Assembly: GCA_963971425.1 (NCBI GenBank)
Contig: OZ020524.1
Span: forward strand, 2,947,773-3,011,772
DNA: 64,000 nt
Source: Bryoerythrophyllum caledonicum
Lineage: Eukaryota > Streptophyta > Bryopsida > Pottiales > Pottiaceae
Reading direction: 5' to 3'
In this document: piece after piece, positions 1 through 11,598 of the stretch
Position numbering within the stretch: position 1 is the first letter of the stretch
How the letters are laid out: every line of letters begins with the position of its first letter
The notes under the pieces: model-generated
What the model saw: only the letters and a program-made list of their open reading frames with translations
The model's database searches: none
Told to the model about the DNA's origin: nothing
Translations under genes and position numbers: made by a program

Positions 1-1896
1 GCATCTCTTGTGCATCGGACACTTCAATAACCTTCACACGTGTAATCCATGGGTCCCTGAGAACGACTCTCTCGACAATCGCCCTACTTGCAAAGTAGAG
101 GTCGGAATGAGTGAGAGCAACAACAACATCTCTACGGCGCTTCCATCGTCGAGACTTCCCGTTCCTTATGAACGACAGCATGGGTTCAGGATCCATACTG
201 ACGTTAGTGATATGAAATCACTTAAGACAAAGGATAAGGGAATGGCACCTACAATGATTTCGTCGGCCGCACGCCGACGAGGGTGGCTCTGAAATCTCAA
301 AGTCAATGAACCTGACCAACAACCATATCAATCCTTTAATTAGTTTCAGAGTTGCTGGGCAATGGGTCTTATAAACCATGCCGTCGGGTGCCCGCCGACG
401 GCTGAATATTACACGTAAAGTCTACCATGTGAAGGATGTGACAGGCATCCGCCGAGTGGATATTATCATCCGCCGACAGACTTTGGAATAGAAAACAAAA
501 TTGGTGGGCACATAGTCAGTAGTACTTGATTTCTAATGAGTAATCTAATATAATTAACTGCCGGATACATGACAGTGAATAACCAAGCATATTCAGGTGA
601 AGGAGTGAGATAAAAAAGGACCCATGTTGGACCAATGATAACGGACTTGTGCATGACCAAATATATGGACTCGTGACGAAAGGACTCTAAGAGAATCAGT
701 ACCAGTTGCGAGTGTGAGAAGGCAGAGCATTGAATAGGTTGCGTGCGAGTCCAAAAATGACGAGTGAATTCCAGGGGTTGAGTTCATATCCCACCATCAT
801 GCGAACTTTATCGCGCGCGAACTTTAAATTTGAAATTAGCCGCCAAAATCAATCAACGACACCCGCTCAAGGGCTGTCGAGAGCGCACCAAATTTTGCAG
901 ATTCAAAATGGAATGAGGTGACAAGATGAAATCAAATCAGTCGAAGTGACATCGTAGGTGTAAGACCCTATATCCTAGGCCAAATGATAGTCAAGGCGAC
1001 ATTAATGATGTCACATCAATTCGAGGTATCATGGCCTCAAAATCCTAGTTTCTATGTTTTTATCCGAGATGACACTTCGAGATGGCATGTCACTTGGGAA
1101 TTGATATCTGGATCAGGCTTAGCACCCAAGCATGAAGTCTCGACCGTTTGTCATCCTTCTTATGAAGATCGAACGATTGCGACGGTCCACTGGATCCGAG
1201 TACAAAACCCAGTTGTCTTCCTATTTCTAGTCATTTCTAATCTTGCTCTTCTTGATTTTGCGTGCTCGCTTAGTTAAGCGCGCTTACACCTTTAGGCTTA
1301 GATTTTGGGTTCATCCGCCAATCTTCAGCAATCGATGGACGTCGGAGGCTAGCAGAGGCGCTTCAGCGCAAGCCATCAGCCGAGGAGTAATTGCCACCGG
1401 CCGACGAAATGGCGACAACGTAGAGGTATGTACATCATCGTCGGCGGCGGCCAGCCGAGGGATTTCGAGTTCCGTATTAGAGATGCCCTTGTAGTTTATA
1501 GTGATTCGTCGGCGGCCCGCCGATGGATGTTGTGTACAATGTAGTTAAATTTACTGTTGTATTTGAATTTTCGTACAGAAGTGATCACAAGGGGATGTAG
1601 TCAGGTTTCAAAGTGAATATGTTGTAGGATCTTCAAGAATGTTATTTTGTGATACACATTCGACTGTGTTCGTCGGCGGCCCGCCGACGAATGCTAAGTT
1701 CAATCTAGTAAAAGCCTTTGTTGTATTAGGTCTATCGCACAGAGGTGATAAGCAGAGTGTGTAGTGAGGTTTCCCAGGTCATAGTGTCTCCAAACATCCT
1801 TTTATGTGGTATACACTTGTCACTGTGGTTGTCAGCGGCCCGCGGATGAAGTCTATGGCTGGTGGTCTGATCATCGTCTTCCTTTCTGTTGCGCAG
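1..1896. other. Upstream or intronic region of element A, no convincing gene
   Basis: No reading frame here resembles anything I recognise or the counterpart region of element B. The open frames at 8-292 and 984-1277 are short and unsupported. The region carries five copies of the A-type GC palindrome and two half-sites near 445-480. A GT-AG acceptor at 1882-1896 (pyrimidine-rich, ending GCGCAG) ends it and starts the first homologous exon. Element B has a similar palindrome-rich stretch at the same relative place (24578-25032). Confidence 0.5.
262..1847. repeat. A-type GC palindromes, left set
   Basis: Copies at 262-278, 383-399, 1508-1524, 1672-1688 and 1831-1847. Consensus is a 17-mer, arms GTCGGCGG and CCGCCGAC around one central base. 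The copy at 1672 is perfect and its symmetry extends three bases further on each side (TTC/GAA, about 1669-1691). Half-sites lie around 445-480. The spacers between copies are unrelated to each other, so this is a dispersed family rather than a tandem array. Confidence 0.85.
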
Positions 1897-2720
1897 GACT
1901 ATGATTCCAAGTAAGCCGAAGTGGCTCGTCGGCAGTGTTGTGGACCTCAAAGTGGATGTGGGATGGCCGGCTGATAGCAAGCCACAAGTCACATGTGAGG
2001 TTCACCCACAGTTAAAGTCGTGGGGCATCACATGGAGAAAGGAGGTGATTGCCGAGTTGGGTATCAACAGGAACCACAACTCTAAAACATTTGTGGATGG
2101 GAGCATGGTGTCCGTGCTTGACATGAAAGAGGACCCGCAGGACGAGTAAGAAGTGCGACTCCTAATTCAGGTGTGAAGGTCAAAATGGCTGACGAAAACC
2201 CAGACATCATCGCAGTTCGAATGCCCTAGATGACATGTAGTCAAGAGCTATGCATCACTGCTCAAGAGAGCGGGATGCAGTTCATCAACGTTATCCCTGA
2301 AAACAGGAAGGATTTGCTTACATGTTTTGGAGAAGCGAAAGACCTCAGGGACACAGAGAACTCTACGGCCGAGATCATGACGGCCTCAAAGTTGAAGACG
2401 ATGAGGAAGCCCAGGAACTCCAGGAAAGCGGCTGGCGACGCTCTAACTGAAGATGTTGGAACTCCCGACACCGGAGAGTCGAGTTTGAAGGTGGTCAAGA
2501 AGAGGGCGTCAGAGAAGGAGCCAAAGGTAAAGTCCGTGGCCGATGCGCTTTCATTTGCCAACCACATGTCTGTCAAGACGACTGGTCAGGAGCTGGACAT
2601 CATGTACAAGGCGTTAGAGGATGGTCTTAGCGCCTGTTATCCATTCGAGCAGAATACGCTCCCAGCGAAGATTTCCTCCGCAAAAATTCATGTTGCTCCT
2701 GACTCGATGAAGTACAGACC
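1897..2720 (+). pseudogene. ParB-like gene of element A, 5' exon (broken, interrupted by Gypsy-1)
   Basis: The exon starts after an acceptor ending GCGCAG, with one base completing a split codon, the same phase as its counterpart in B (24353). The first 85 codons align by eye with the B protein: IPSKPKWLVGS here against LPTESRPGKLGA there, then a GITWRKE/GMKLLK segment. After 2146 the frame meets stops and at least one frameshift. From 2230 it is open again for 160 codons: a lysine-rich linker followed by a helical segment (VADALSFANHM...) matching IEKCLNFTQADLAKM of B. At 2716-2720 it is cut by the Gypsy-1 insertion and resumes at 55073. The last 13 codons of the apparent 2230-2763 frame are LTR, not gene. 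Confidence 0.7.
2716..2720. repeat. Target-site duplication of Gypsy-1 (left copy)
   Basis: AGACC here is repeated at 55068-55072 directly outside the other LTR end. Removing everything between restores an open frame of the ParB-like gene (codons ...KYRP then IIAKHTKQLV), which independently supports the boundary. Confidence 0.9.
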
Positions 2721-4066
2721 TATAGAGCCTAAATCCTACAAATGGTTTTTTTCAGAAAATTAAGTGTAAAAAGGGTTGTAGATATATAGAGAATTAAATA
2801 ATTAATGATTAACTTTATACTAAATAGTTAATTAACCAAAAAGTACCTATTCATATCCAAGAGATAAGAGATAATGGGAAAAGGGTTGAACTCGCACCCT
2901 TTGGAAAGGGTGTGCCTTTTCATAAGTAGATATGAATGGATGTGGGGATCAAGTGAAGTTAGTTTTAACGGTTAATTGTTGAAAACACAGTTTTTCCAAG
3001 AGGTGTGCCTCTTGGCTTTTAGTAGAATGAATAGCTTGAATTTTTAGCATTCTTGGCCATTTCCATAGACATTCCTTGGAGGAAGATTGGAGTGAGCCGT
3101 AGCTTAGGTGAAAAAGCTAGCAATTGAAGAAATCTCTTATGTTGTAAGAGTATTATGTTATGTGTGAAATTATTAATATATAATTATTATTGAATTTGCA
3201 TATGTAAAGTCTTGTGTGTGACTTAATTAATATGTATAATTGCAATAATATTAGTGCTTCATAGAATAAATTTGACATTGTATTTTGTAAATGCAATTAT
3301 ATGCATGAGGTATTAATTGTGAGTAAATTCCTATGCATAATTGTATTATTTATTTAAATCTTCATTGTAAAAATTAGGATACTATCCTAATTAATTATGT
3401 GACATGAAATTGTGTGTATTAATGAATTAAATTTAATGTATTGCATATGAGTGAAATATGAATACTTAATATTAAAATCTTCAAGAGATAAAGTTAGGGA
3501 AGATCCTAACTATGTCAAAGTGATATTGTAAATATTAATGTAATAATTCTAAGTGTATGTAAGGCATTTAGAAATTAATTTGAAGTAAGAAACTTAATGC
3601 ATTAAGGTGAGAAATGCATAAGTAATTAATGTTAGACTTAAGTTTGAGTGTGGAAACTTAAGTATTAAGTCATAAGACAGGAGTCTTGTGCATGTGTAAA
3701 TAGGTAAACTTAAGTCTAAAGTGGAATAGAACTTAAATTTAAGTTAGAAAACTTAAGTCTAGAGTGATAGGACTTAAGTATAGAGTGAGAAAGAACTTAA
3801 GTATAAACGATAGGACTTAAGTCTAAGTGTTAGGACTTAAGTCTACAATGAGGGAAAACTTAAGTTTGGGTGATATGTTTTAAGGCTTAATTCCCTAAAA
3901 ACGAGTGTATAAACTTAAGTAATCCAATAGAAAGATAGCTTTTGACCCATAATTAAAGACAAACTACTTAACAGTTGACGCTAGACCATCCCGGGAAGAA
4001 TTTAGAATCATGGAGAGACTGGTGTGAGTTTTGGGTGTTTTGCGAATGTGAATTTTTAGGATTACA
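2721..4066 (+). repeat. Gypsy-1 5' LTR (1346 bp, with internal deletion)
   Basis: Matches the 3' LTR from its first bases (TATAGAGCCTAAATCC here, TGTAGAGCC at 40295) to ...TTTAGGATTACA. Scattered substitutions and a small length difference separate the copies, so the insertion is not recent. Near 3870 this copy jumps from GTTTGGGTGATA straight to TGTTTTAAGG, whereas the 3' LTR has some 460 bp of extra sequence there. A TGATA motif at both edges suggests deletion between short direct repeats. The U3-like part is AT-rich and holds an array of CTTAAG motifs. Confidence 0.92.
3640..3870. repeat. CTTAAG palindrome array in the Gypsy-1 LTR
   Basis: ACTTAAGT or close variants recur about every 15-40 bp (roughly ten times), separated by variants of GATAGG, GAGTGAGAAAG and TCTAG. 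The same array in the 3' LTR (41210-41510) has an extra unit, so it changes copy number. It may be a promoter or enhancer array or simply a minisatellite. Confidence 0.7.
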
Positions 4067-4072
4067 TTTTTT

Positions 4073-4091
4073 TGGCGACCATGCTGAGGAT
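4073..4091 (+). promoter_or_regulatory. Gypsy-1 primer-binding site candidate
   Basis: Six T residues follow the LTR end, then TGGCGACCATGCTGAGGAT. TGG pairs with the CCA end of a tRNA. The pattern TGGCGAC....CTG.GGAT resembles what I recall for tRNA-Arg(ACG), with mismatches, so the tRNA is a suggestion only. The downstream leader to 4289 shows no gene. Confidence 0.5.
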
Positions 4092-4289
4092 GGTATAGCC
4101 AAGTGTCAAGTAGTTTTTAATTAAAGAAAGTTGTCATTATTTGAGTTGAATACTTAAGTATTACAGTGAATTAAAGTGTAGAAATGAACGAGAACGTTCA
4201 TCATAAAAAATACTAAAATTAAAGGTTTGATCCAAAGTGAATTGGACATTCTTAGTGTGAGATTCCATAGGAGACAAGGTGAAGAGAAC

Positions 4290-4784
4290 ATGTCTTTCCC
4301 ATAGAAAATTAATGAAGAAAGTCTAAGTGATTTCTTCAAAGGACCATATTTATTTAGCGCTCTATATCGTATTTATAGAGGTGCGTATTATGGTCAAGGA
4401 TTTCAATTTTATGGAGTGCACCGAAAAATTGATAAAAACTTTAAGGAAAAGTTTGAACAACTACCGATAGAAATGAAACAAATAATTCTAAATAAAGTGT
4501 GGAATAAAGGCAAAGGATTTAATGAAGTAATTGTCAAGAAAAAGACATTATATTTAAAATACCAACTACAAATTCTTTTTGCTCAATACGGTAGATTAAA
4601 ACTTCAATCCCAACCCTTAATTTCTAAAGGTATTGGAGCTTGGAATGGATATAAGTTCGATAAAGAAACTTATATTTTTTTTTATAGTAAACTTAATGTC
4701 CAAACTAAGGTGTTTTTTCCAGATTTCTTTTCTAAATACCCAGAACTTGCCGTGACTGTAGCTTTTGATTTATTATGTCTTTGA
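4290..4784 (+). pseudogene. Small pre-gag ORF 1 of Gypsy-1
   Basis: An ATG at 4290 opens a frame with one TAG at codon 5 (possibly CAG before decay), then open for about 160 codons to a TGA at 4782. The product is basic and rich in Lys, Phe and Tyr (segments FKGPYLFSALYR and FEQLPIEMKQIILNKVW), with no motif I recognise. The next ORF starts 4 bases after the stop. AT-rich codon use matches the gag-pol of the same element. Function unknown; position before gag recalls the extra 5' ORFs of some large plant gypsy elements and of plant pararetroviruses. Confidence 0.45.
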
Positions 4785-4787
4785 TCA

Positions 4788-5105
4788 ATGAGTCTTGAGA
4801 ACGAGACACCTAAGGACTTAAGAACTAGATTGAAAAGATTGTTGATAATTTATGAAAAAATAAAATATAATGAATTAAAATTATTTAACCTTTTAGGGAA
4901 GGAGATAGAAAGAATTAGGGAAAATAATAAATATTCAAAAAAGAAGATTGATATCATTAATGGTCTTTTACAAAAATTTAAATATCCGAGGGAGTTAATT
5001 ATTGAACCTTTACCATTAATGATAAAAGTAGAAAACTTTACCTTAACATCTTGGTATAATTACCAAATTCTTTATGGATCAACCAGGGGAGAGTCCTCTA
5101 AGTAA
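4788..5105 (+). CDS. Small pre-gag ORF 2 of Gypsy-1, unknown
   Basis: Intact 105-codon ORF with ATG at 4788, four bases after the preceding stop. It is highly charged and helix-prone (KDLRTRLKRLLIIYEKIKYN), likely forming a short coiled coil around residues 10-65. Its end overlaps the start of the next ORF by 32 bases. Tight packing suggests translation from one RNA by reinitiation or leaky scanning. No family recognised. Confidence 0.45.
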   Translation: MSLENETPKDLRTRLKRLLIIYEKIKYNELKLFNLLGKEIERIRENNKYSKKKIDIINGLLQKFKYPRELIIEPLPLMIKVENFTLTSWYNYQILYGSTRGESSK

Positions 5106-5352
5106 AAGATCTAGATTAATAAGACGCATAATATCCAAAGTTCAACGTTATAAAACTCTTGCACCTAATGATCGGAAAGAGTTAAAAAAACTTGAGGACG
5201 GGATAGACGGATTACTTGGCGAGTTAAGTCAATGGGTAACTGCTGAGAAGATGGGAGAATTGTTGATTATATTAAGTTATCCTAGGCATATCCATGAAGA
5301 TGTTAAGGAAATGAATTTGACGGAGGAAGCTATTTACCTTTGTTTAAATTAA
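5074..5352 (+). CDS. Small pre-gag ORF 3 of Gypsy-1, unknown
   Basis: Intact 92-codon ORF, ATG at 5074 overlapping the previous ORF in a different frame. The N-terminal 30 residues are basic (SKRSRLIRRIISKVQRYK), the C-terminal half acidic. Gag follows 35 bases after its stop. Together with the two ORFs before it this forms a compact polycistronic leader. No recognised domain. Confidence 0.45.
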   Translation: MDQPGESPLSKRSRLIRRIISKVQRYKTLAPNDRKELKKLEDGIDGLLGELSQWVTAEKMGELLIILSYPRHIHEDVKEMNLTEEAIYLCLN

Positions 5353-5386
5353 GAATAAAAATTAAAAGTTAAGAATAACTAAATAA

Positions 5387-8077
5387 ATGAGTAGCCAACA
5401 TTTGAAATATTAAATTTCAATAGCCCAAAAGAAGAAAATTGGGAGACTCAAAGCGAGAAATTGGTCTAATTCCTTAGAAAATGAAGGATCCTCAGAAGAG
5501 GAAGAAATAGATGAAAAACTTGTTAATGAAGATATACTTAACGTTAACGCTCAACAACTTGATGAGTTAGAACAATTGTTTAGAATTCCCATACCACACT
5601 CTTTAACAATTGATCGTACCTACGAAGTAGGTAACTCCTCAAACCAAACAGACTTTGAGACTTCCTATCCCAGTTCTTTTGCCCAAAGATTTGAGTCAAA
5701 ATTAGAAACACCAATATTTACTCACAGTGAAGCAAAAGAATCTATTGACCACTTCCATAATGCCAGACCATTGGAAAATGAGGAAGAAAAACATGAGTTT
5801 CGTAAGGAAATATTAGAAGCATTTAGCCAAATTCTTAGATCTACTACCTTAAATTTTGACATACAAGAAGAGATTGACCAATCTAGTGTGGAAGAAGAGG
5901 AAGTTAAGTACAATCATATTAAAGAGGAAGAATTTGACGTAAGTGGGCAAAATGAGCTTAAAAGAGGTGAAAGTAAACTTAATAGTGTTAGTGAAGAAGA
6001 AGAGCACTCAGAACCACCATCACGAGTAGAGAGTCCAGTTGGACATTCCTCAGGTACTTCTGGGAGGACTTCTCCTTCTGACACTTCTTCTATTAATTCT
6101 ACCTCTAGCAGGTCCTCATTATCCTCACCACCTTCAACCCCTCCTACTCCTGACGATCCTTTGATTGATCCCGTTGCTATGGCGCATCATAGGATGCTTA
6201 ATATAGCTCCATTTTCCATATTCTATGGAGATTTAGGAGAAGATCCAGATTCCTACTTGGAAAGATTCCAAGTACTGGCAATAGCTAACTATTTAGCAGT
6301 CGATAAGTATATCACTAGTTTTCCTAGTAATTTACTAGGGGAAGCTCAGAGGTGGTATGCAGCATTAAATCCTCGACCAGCAGATTGGGATGCTTTAAAA
6401 GATGCAATTTTGGCTAGATTTAGACCCCAGTCTTATCACAATACCTTGCAAGATCAATTACAAAGTTTTCATATGTATCCTACTAAATCTATAGCGGGTT
6501 ACTATATTCGACTTAAAAATTTGTTACATAGATGGAGGGATAATGAGATGCCCGAGTCATGGATTATAAATACATTCACCAGAGGATTATTAGACCCTTT
6601 GTGTATCTATCAAGTTAAACTTTCTAATCTTGCAAACTTAACTGCAGCATATGATGCTACCATAAACTGGGAAGCTGCTATGGAGAGATCTAACATGTTG
6701 TACCAAAATATGAGAATTATACAACCAGATCCTCAATATATGCCTATACCTTACCCAATTGGAATGGATAGAAGTGGAAGAGACTACTATCCTAAATCAA
6801 TAACCCTACAACCTCAATTAATGTTACCAGGACCAATCTCAGATAGAGAAAAACAGTTAGCTTTAATGCCTGCTAACAGTGAAGAAACTGAAATCCAAGC
6901 TTTACAAAAACAATTCAGGGAATTGTCAGTTCAAATTAATGAGGGAAAGAACAAGAGACCTAAGGCTATAAACCAAAGAACTAATATTTGGTGTAATAAC
7001 TGTAAAGGACATGGACGCTTAAGTACAGAGTGTAGATATCCTATAGGGGGAATCCCTAAACTTAAATGTGTATATTGTGGTGCAAAGGGCCATGACATAA
7101 CTACATGTAGAAATATAAAAGAAGTTAAGGCCTCGGTGCAAGAACAACCTGCACAAAGTAATAATAATAATCAAAAAGTCCCTTATAGGATTACTTCTAA
7201 ACAACCATTTACCAAACCCGGTGATAATAGACGTCCCAATGGGACCAATGGATATAGTCAACATACGGTTTGGAAAGGACCATCTAATCAAGATAGGAAT
7301 AAGGGAGTTGTATGTTTTAGGTGTGGAGAGTCGGGTCATTACTCAAGGGAATGTCCGAATCCACGTCAGCAAGTGGGATATAATCCAGTCTGTGGAAAAT
7401 ATGGACGACCAGGTCATGTTTCTACTTATTGTACTGCTGTTATCGCAGAATTTCCTAATGTAAGAAAGCAAGTTCAAATTCAAGAGGTAGAATCCTCTAA
7501 TGCTAGAGATGTAAATTATCTGGCTGTTGATACACCCCAAGATGTTTTTATTACCATATCACAAGCTAGAAAAGCTAAAGAGCAAGAGCCAATTAGTAGT
7601 TCAGAAAGTGATTACAGTAAAGTTAAACTTAACCCGGTGCTTAGTAGACAAATGCCTACTATACTTAAGAAACCTGAACCCCCTAAATCTAATCCAGAAA
7701 CAATAGACATAACAAATAGTGATTCCCAGACCAACATTAGGCCAGAGCCTATACAACCAAAAGATATATCTCCACTTAAGAATAAGCGAAGTATTTCAAC
7801 GAAGCCGTTGGACTTACCTACTTTTTATAGACCTTCAAAGACCATTGTTAAAGAACCATCATTGACATTGATAAAACGAAAGTATATTAGAATTATGAGA
7901 TTAGCTATTGGGATGAATCCTTATGACATCTTTACAAATTTGGATAGATTGCAACCTCAAATTTCTTTAAGACAGTTACTTGCTTTGTCACCATCTTGTA
8001 AGAATGAATTGACATCCTCTTTAATAAGGAAAAGAGCCAAAATAGTTGAGGACAACAATACTAAGAAAGCTAAATAA
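5387..8077 (+). pseudogene. gag: Gypsy-1 gag
   Basis: The likely start is ATG 5387, but a TAA at 5411 breaks the frame after eight codons; from 5414 it is open for 887 codons to TAA 8075. An acidic, Ser/Pro-rich N-terminal third is followed by a Retrotrans_gag core at roughly 6180-6700 (motifs FYGDLGEDPDSYLERF and EAQRWYAALNPRP). Zinc knuckles follow: KCVYCGAKGHDITTC (about 7066-7110), VCFRCGESGHYSREC (about 7310-7354), and a third in which the second Cys reads Tyr (about 7390-7430). The protein packages RNA in virus-like particles. The protease frame lies directly downstream in the same frame after the TAA. Confidence 0.88.
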
Positions 8078-8530
8078 AAAACAAACAAAGAGACTAGCAA
8101 ACTTCAACCTAAGATTGTAAGTGTCCATGATATCTCTTTTGATCTAGGAGCACCCACAGTTGATGTTACTATCGATGGAACTTTAGTTGATGGAGTTCAA
8201 ATTGATAGTGGGAGTAGTGTTAATCTTATGAATGTTAACACTATGGAAGAGTTAGGAATAACTAACATAGTACCTATTCCTATTATCTTAAGAATGGCAG
8301 ACCAAAGCCGAGTGAAACCATTAGGTAAATTGTTGCAATTAAATACCATAATTGGTGGGATTGACTATAAAGTTGATTATATTGTTTTTAAAGTAACTGA
8401 GTCTATATCGACTTACCCTATTCTCCTTGGTAGACCTTGGTTATCCTTAGCCAAAGCTAAAGATGACTGGGATAAAGGGACGTTAAGAATAGGGGAGGGT
8501 AAAGGAATACTACGGAGAAACTCAGAATGA
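8078..8530 (+). pseudogene. Gypsy-1 aspartic protease
   Basis: Same frame as gag, separated by one TAA (8075-8077); whether this stop is natural (readthrough) or decay cannot be told. The catalytic motif is QIDSGSSVNLM near 8203-8235, typical of plant gypsy proteases, with the ILLGRPWL flap-side motif near 8420. The frame ends at a TGA at 8528. An acidic linker with a shifted frame follows before reverse transcriptase, so gag-pro-pol is now split into several frames. Confidence 0.85.
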
Positions 8531-11500
8531 AGATTCAGATTGGACCACTGAGGAAGACTCTGAATCTGAACCTGGTGACACTAATAAAGTCCAAGATATG
8601 CCTACTAAAAAGTTTAGGTCCTGGAGAATACTATGTTCCTCCTAGTCAGATGGATGACTCAGATGCAGCCATAGAGGCATGGCAAAATGCCCCAATATAT
8701 AATGTGACAATTGAGAAAGAGCCAGATAAGGAACTTCGTTATGTAAGTGATTCAGAAGAATTCCTGGGTGAAAATAAGACACCTACTGTGAGACCCTTAA
8801 TAAAAAAACACTACAGTAATAAACTTAGGGACTAAAGAAGACCCTAAGCCAATAAAAATATATGACGGATTACAACCTCAAGAATATGATGAGTGGTTGG
8901 AATTTTTTAAGAAGGAGAAAGATGCCTTTGCTTGGACATATAAAGAATTAAAAGGCATACCTCCAGATGTTTGTCAACATCGTATTATCCTAGAAGCAGA
9001 TGCTAAACCTATTAGGCGAAGACAATACAGGATGAACCCGAAGTATTCTTTAATGGTCAAAGAGGAAATTGATAAATTACTCGAGTGTAATTTCATTTAT
9101 CCCGTACCATTTAGTGAATGGGTGTCACCTATTGTCATAGTACCTAAGAAAAATGGTAAGATTCGCATTTGTCAAGACTTTAGGCACTTGAACAAAGCCA
9201 CTAAGAAAGATTTCTTTCCCTTACCATTTTCTGATGCAGTTCTAGATGGTGTAGCTGGGCATGAGTGCTATTCTTTCCTAGATGGATTTTCGGGCTATAA
9301 CCAAGTTCAAATAGCTGTGAAGGATAGACCATTAACCACCTTCACCACATATTGGGGAACTTTTGCATATAATGTTATGCCCTTTGGACTGTGCAACGCA
9401 CCCGCAACTTTCCAAAGAATTATGACACAAGCTTTTACAAAATACCTAAGAAAATTTATGGAGATATTTTTAGATGACTTCTATGTATTTGGATCTAAGG
9501 AAGATCATCCAAAAGCATTAAAGCAATGTTTCGACAGTTGTCGAGAGTATGGAATATCCATAAATGTTGCTAAGTCTAAGTTTGCAACTGTATGTGGTAA
9601 GTTATTAGGTCATGTTGTCTCAAAAGAAGGGATGGCAGTTGATCCTGACAAAGCAGTAGTTATGATCACAATGGAAATCCCTGAACACTTAACTGCACTC
9701 AAAGGATTTCTGGGTGCCACTAGGTATTATAGAAGATTTATATATAGATTTGCATTTATAGCTGCACCTTTGAATGCTTTAACCAAATAAACCCTTATAC
9801 CTAGAGTTTGGTCAGATGACTACACCAAGGCTTTTAATGAGTTAAAACGCCGGCTTAGCAAAGCACCAATCTTAATTCCTCCAAATTGGGACAAATCTTT
9901 TGAAGTTTATGTTGATGCTTCCAACGTGGCAATTGGAAGTGTCTTGAGTCAGGAAAATAGTAAAGGTCATGATAGACCCATATATTTTGCCAGTCGCCAA
10001 TTAAGTGCTGCTGAGAGAAATTACTCTGTCACTGAACGAGAAGGTTTGGGGATGATCTTTTCTGTTCAAAAATTTAGACATTACTTATTGGGATATAAGT
10101 TCACTTTCCACATTGATCATGATGCATTAAAGTACATGATCAATAAACCTCAATTGAGTGGACGGGTTGTAAGATGGGTTCTACTTTTACAAGAATTTGA
10201 CTTTACCATTAATGTGAGACCTGGAAAGATCCATCAAAATGCCGATTTCTTATCTAGACTTAGTGAGACAATCAATCCAGAATCTATTGATGAGAGCTTT
10301 CCAGATGCACATATCTTTGAAGTTAAAGATGGTATAGAAATACTTGACATAATTCCTCAAGAATATGCAGATATTATCTATTATTTAATTAAAGGAATTT
10401 TCCCTATTGACTACACTACTAAAGATAAAACAAGGTTAGTACACCAATCCTTACCTTACACTATGATTAGTGGAGTTCTTTATAAAAGAGGAAAAAATGA
10501 TATACTTAGAAGATGTGTAAATCCTAGTGAAGTGCCTATGGTTTTACAAAGTTGCCACACAGATGTTTGTGGTGGACATTTTGCGGGGTGGGCTACGGCT
10601 CAAAAAGCATTAAGAACAGGCTATTGGTGGCCTACACTTTTTTCCGATGCCACTACCTACGTTAAGAAATGTGACCCTTGCCAAAGAGTTGATAAACCTA
10701 CAGCTACTAAAGCTATGCCTTTGACACCAATTTTAGCCCAGATCCCTTTCGAGAAATGGAGAATAGACTTTGTAGGCCCCATTAAGCCACCTAGTCGGGT
10801 GGGACAAAAACCTTACATCCTAGTTGCCACAGAGTATGTAACTAAGTGGGTTGAAACCATAGCAACTAAGACAAATGATGCAGATACTGTAGCAAATTTT
10901 TTTATGAAAATATTATTGCTAGATTTGGTTGCCCCAAGGAAATTGTAAGTGATAGAGGGACTCACTTTATTAATGATACTATTGCAAAAATGTTACAACG
11001 ATATTTTATTAAGCATCGTAAGTCATCTCCCTATCACCCCAGAGCTAATGGGCAAACCGAGAAGTCTAATGGCATTCTTTGTAAAATAATAACAAAAACA
11101 TTAGAAGGAAATGCATCAAATTGGGATTATGAGTTAACTAATGCTTTGTGGGCCTACCGTTGTACCATTAAAACTACAACTAAGGCTACTCTATTTTCAT
11201 TGGTCTATGGCCTGGAAGCCATGTTACCAATTGAAGTGGAACTACCATCATTAAGGGTTGCTATTTCTGAAAGATTGGGAGATTTGGCTTCTTTAAGGGA
11301 ACGTCTAGATAATTTAGAGCGACTCGATGAGATTCGAGCACAAGCTTACATGAATATGGAAGCAATTCAAAAGCAACGAAAAACTTACTATGATAGTAAG
11401 CTACAATCAAAAATATTAAAAGATAATGATCTAGTCTTACTCTATGATAGTAGATTCCAGAAATTTCCAGGGAAATTCAAAATGAGGTGGTTTGGTCCAT

Positions 11501-11598
11501 ATCGGATACTTAAGTCTTATCCTAATGGATCTGTTGAGTTACAAGATTTTGCAGGGAATATCCATGCAACAAAATACAACGGTTACAGATTGAAATAA
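8531..11598 (+). pseudogene. pol: Gypsy-1 pol: reverse transcriptase, RNase H, integrase
   Basis: Linker 8531-8835 (frame 1), then RT from about 8890: WVSPIVIVPKKNGKIR, MPFGLCNAPATFQR and the catalytic FLDDF near 9465. A TAA at 9788 interrupts the frame before RNase H (VYVDASNVAIGSVLSQ near 9910; FASRQLSAAERNYSVTERE). Integrase follows with its HHCC zinc region (CHTDVCGGHFA...CDPCQ, 10550-10685), first Asp in WRIDFVGP, then a one-base frameshift near 10900, second Asp in SDRGTHF (about 10953) and Glu in ANGQTEKSNG (about 11045). No chromodomain follows. Several breaks make it non-autonomous as it stands. Confidence 0.9.

Larger units (their letters stand above)
1..2720 (+). mobile_element. 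Element A, left part (decayed ParB/HAD DNA element)
   Basis: Left flank of Gypsy-1. The protein read across the Gypsy-1 target site (2716-2720 and 55068-55072, both AGACC) continues in frame from here to 55073, so this stretch and 55073-62982 were once contiguous. It holds a palindrome-rich leader (1-1896) and the first recognisable exon of the ParB-like gene. By comparison with element B, where the transposase gene lies upstream of and divergent from the ParB gene, the matching transposase gene of A should lie to the left of base 1, outside the window. Terminal repeats of A are not visible. Confidence 0.75.

Noticed and set aside
984..1277. 97-codon + strand ORF in the element A leader
   Set aside because: No homology to element B at this place, no recognisable motif, and no splice support; left as unproven.
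2722..2763. C-terminal codons of the 2230-2763 frame as part of the ParB-like protein
   Set aside because: They are encoded by the Gypsy-1 LTR (the same sequence occurs at 40296).
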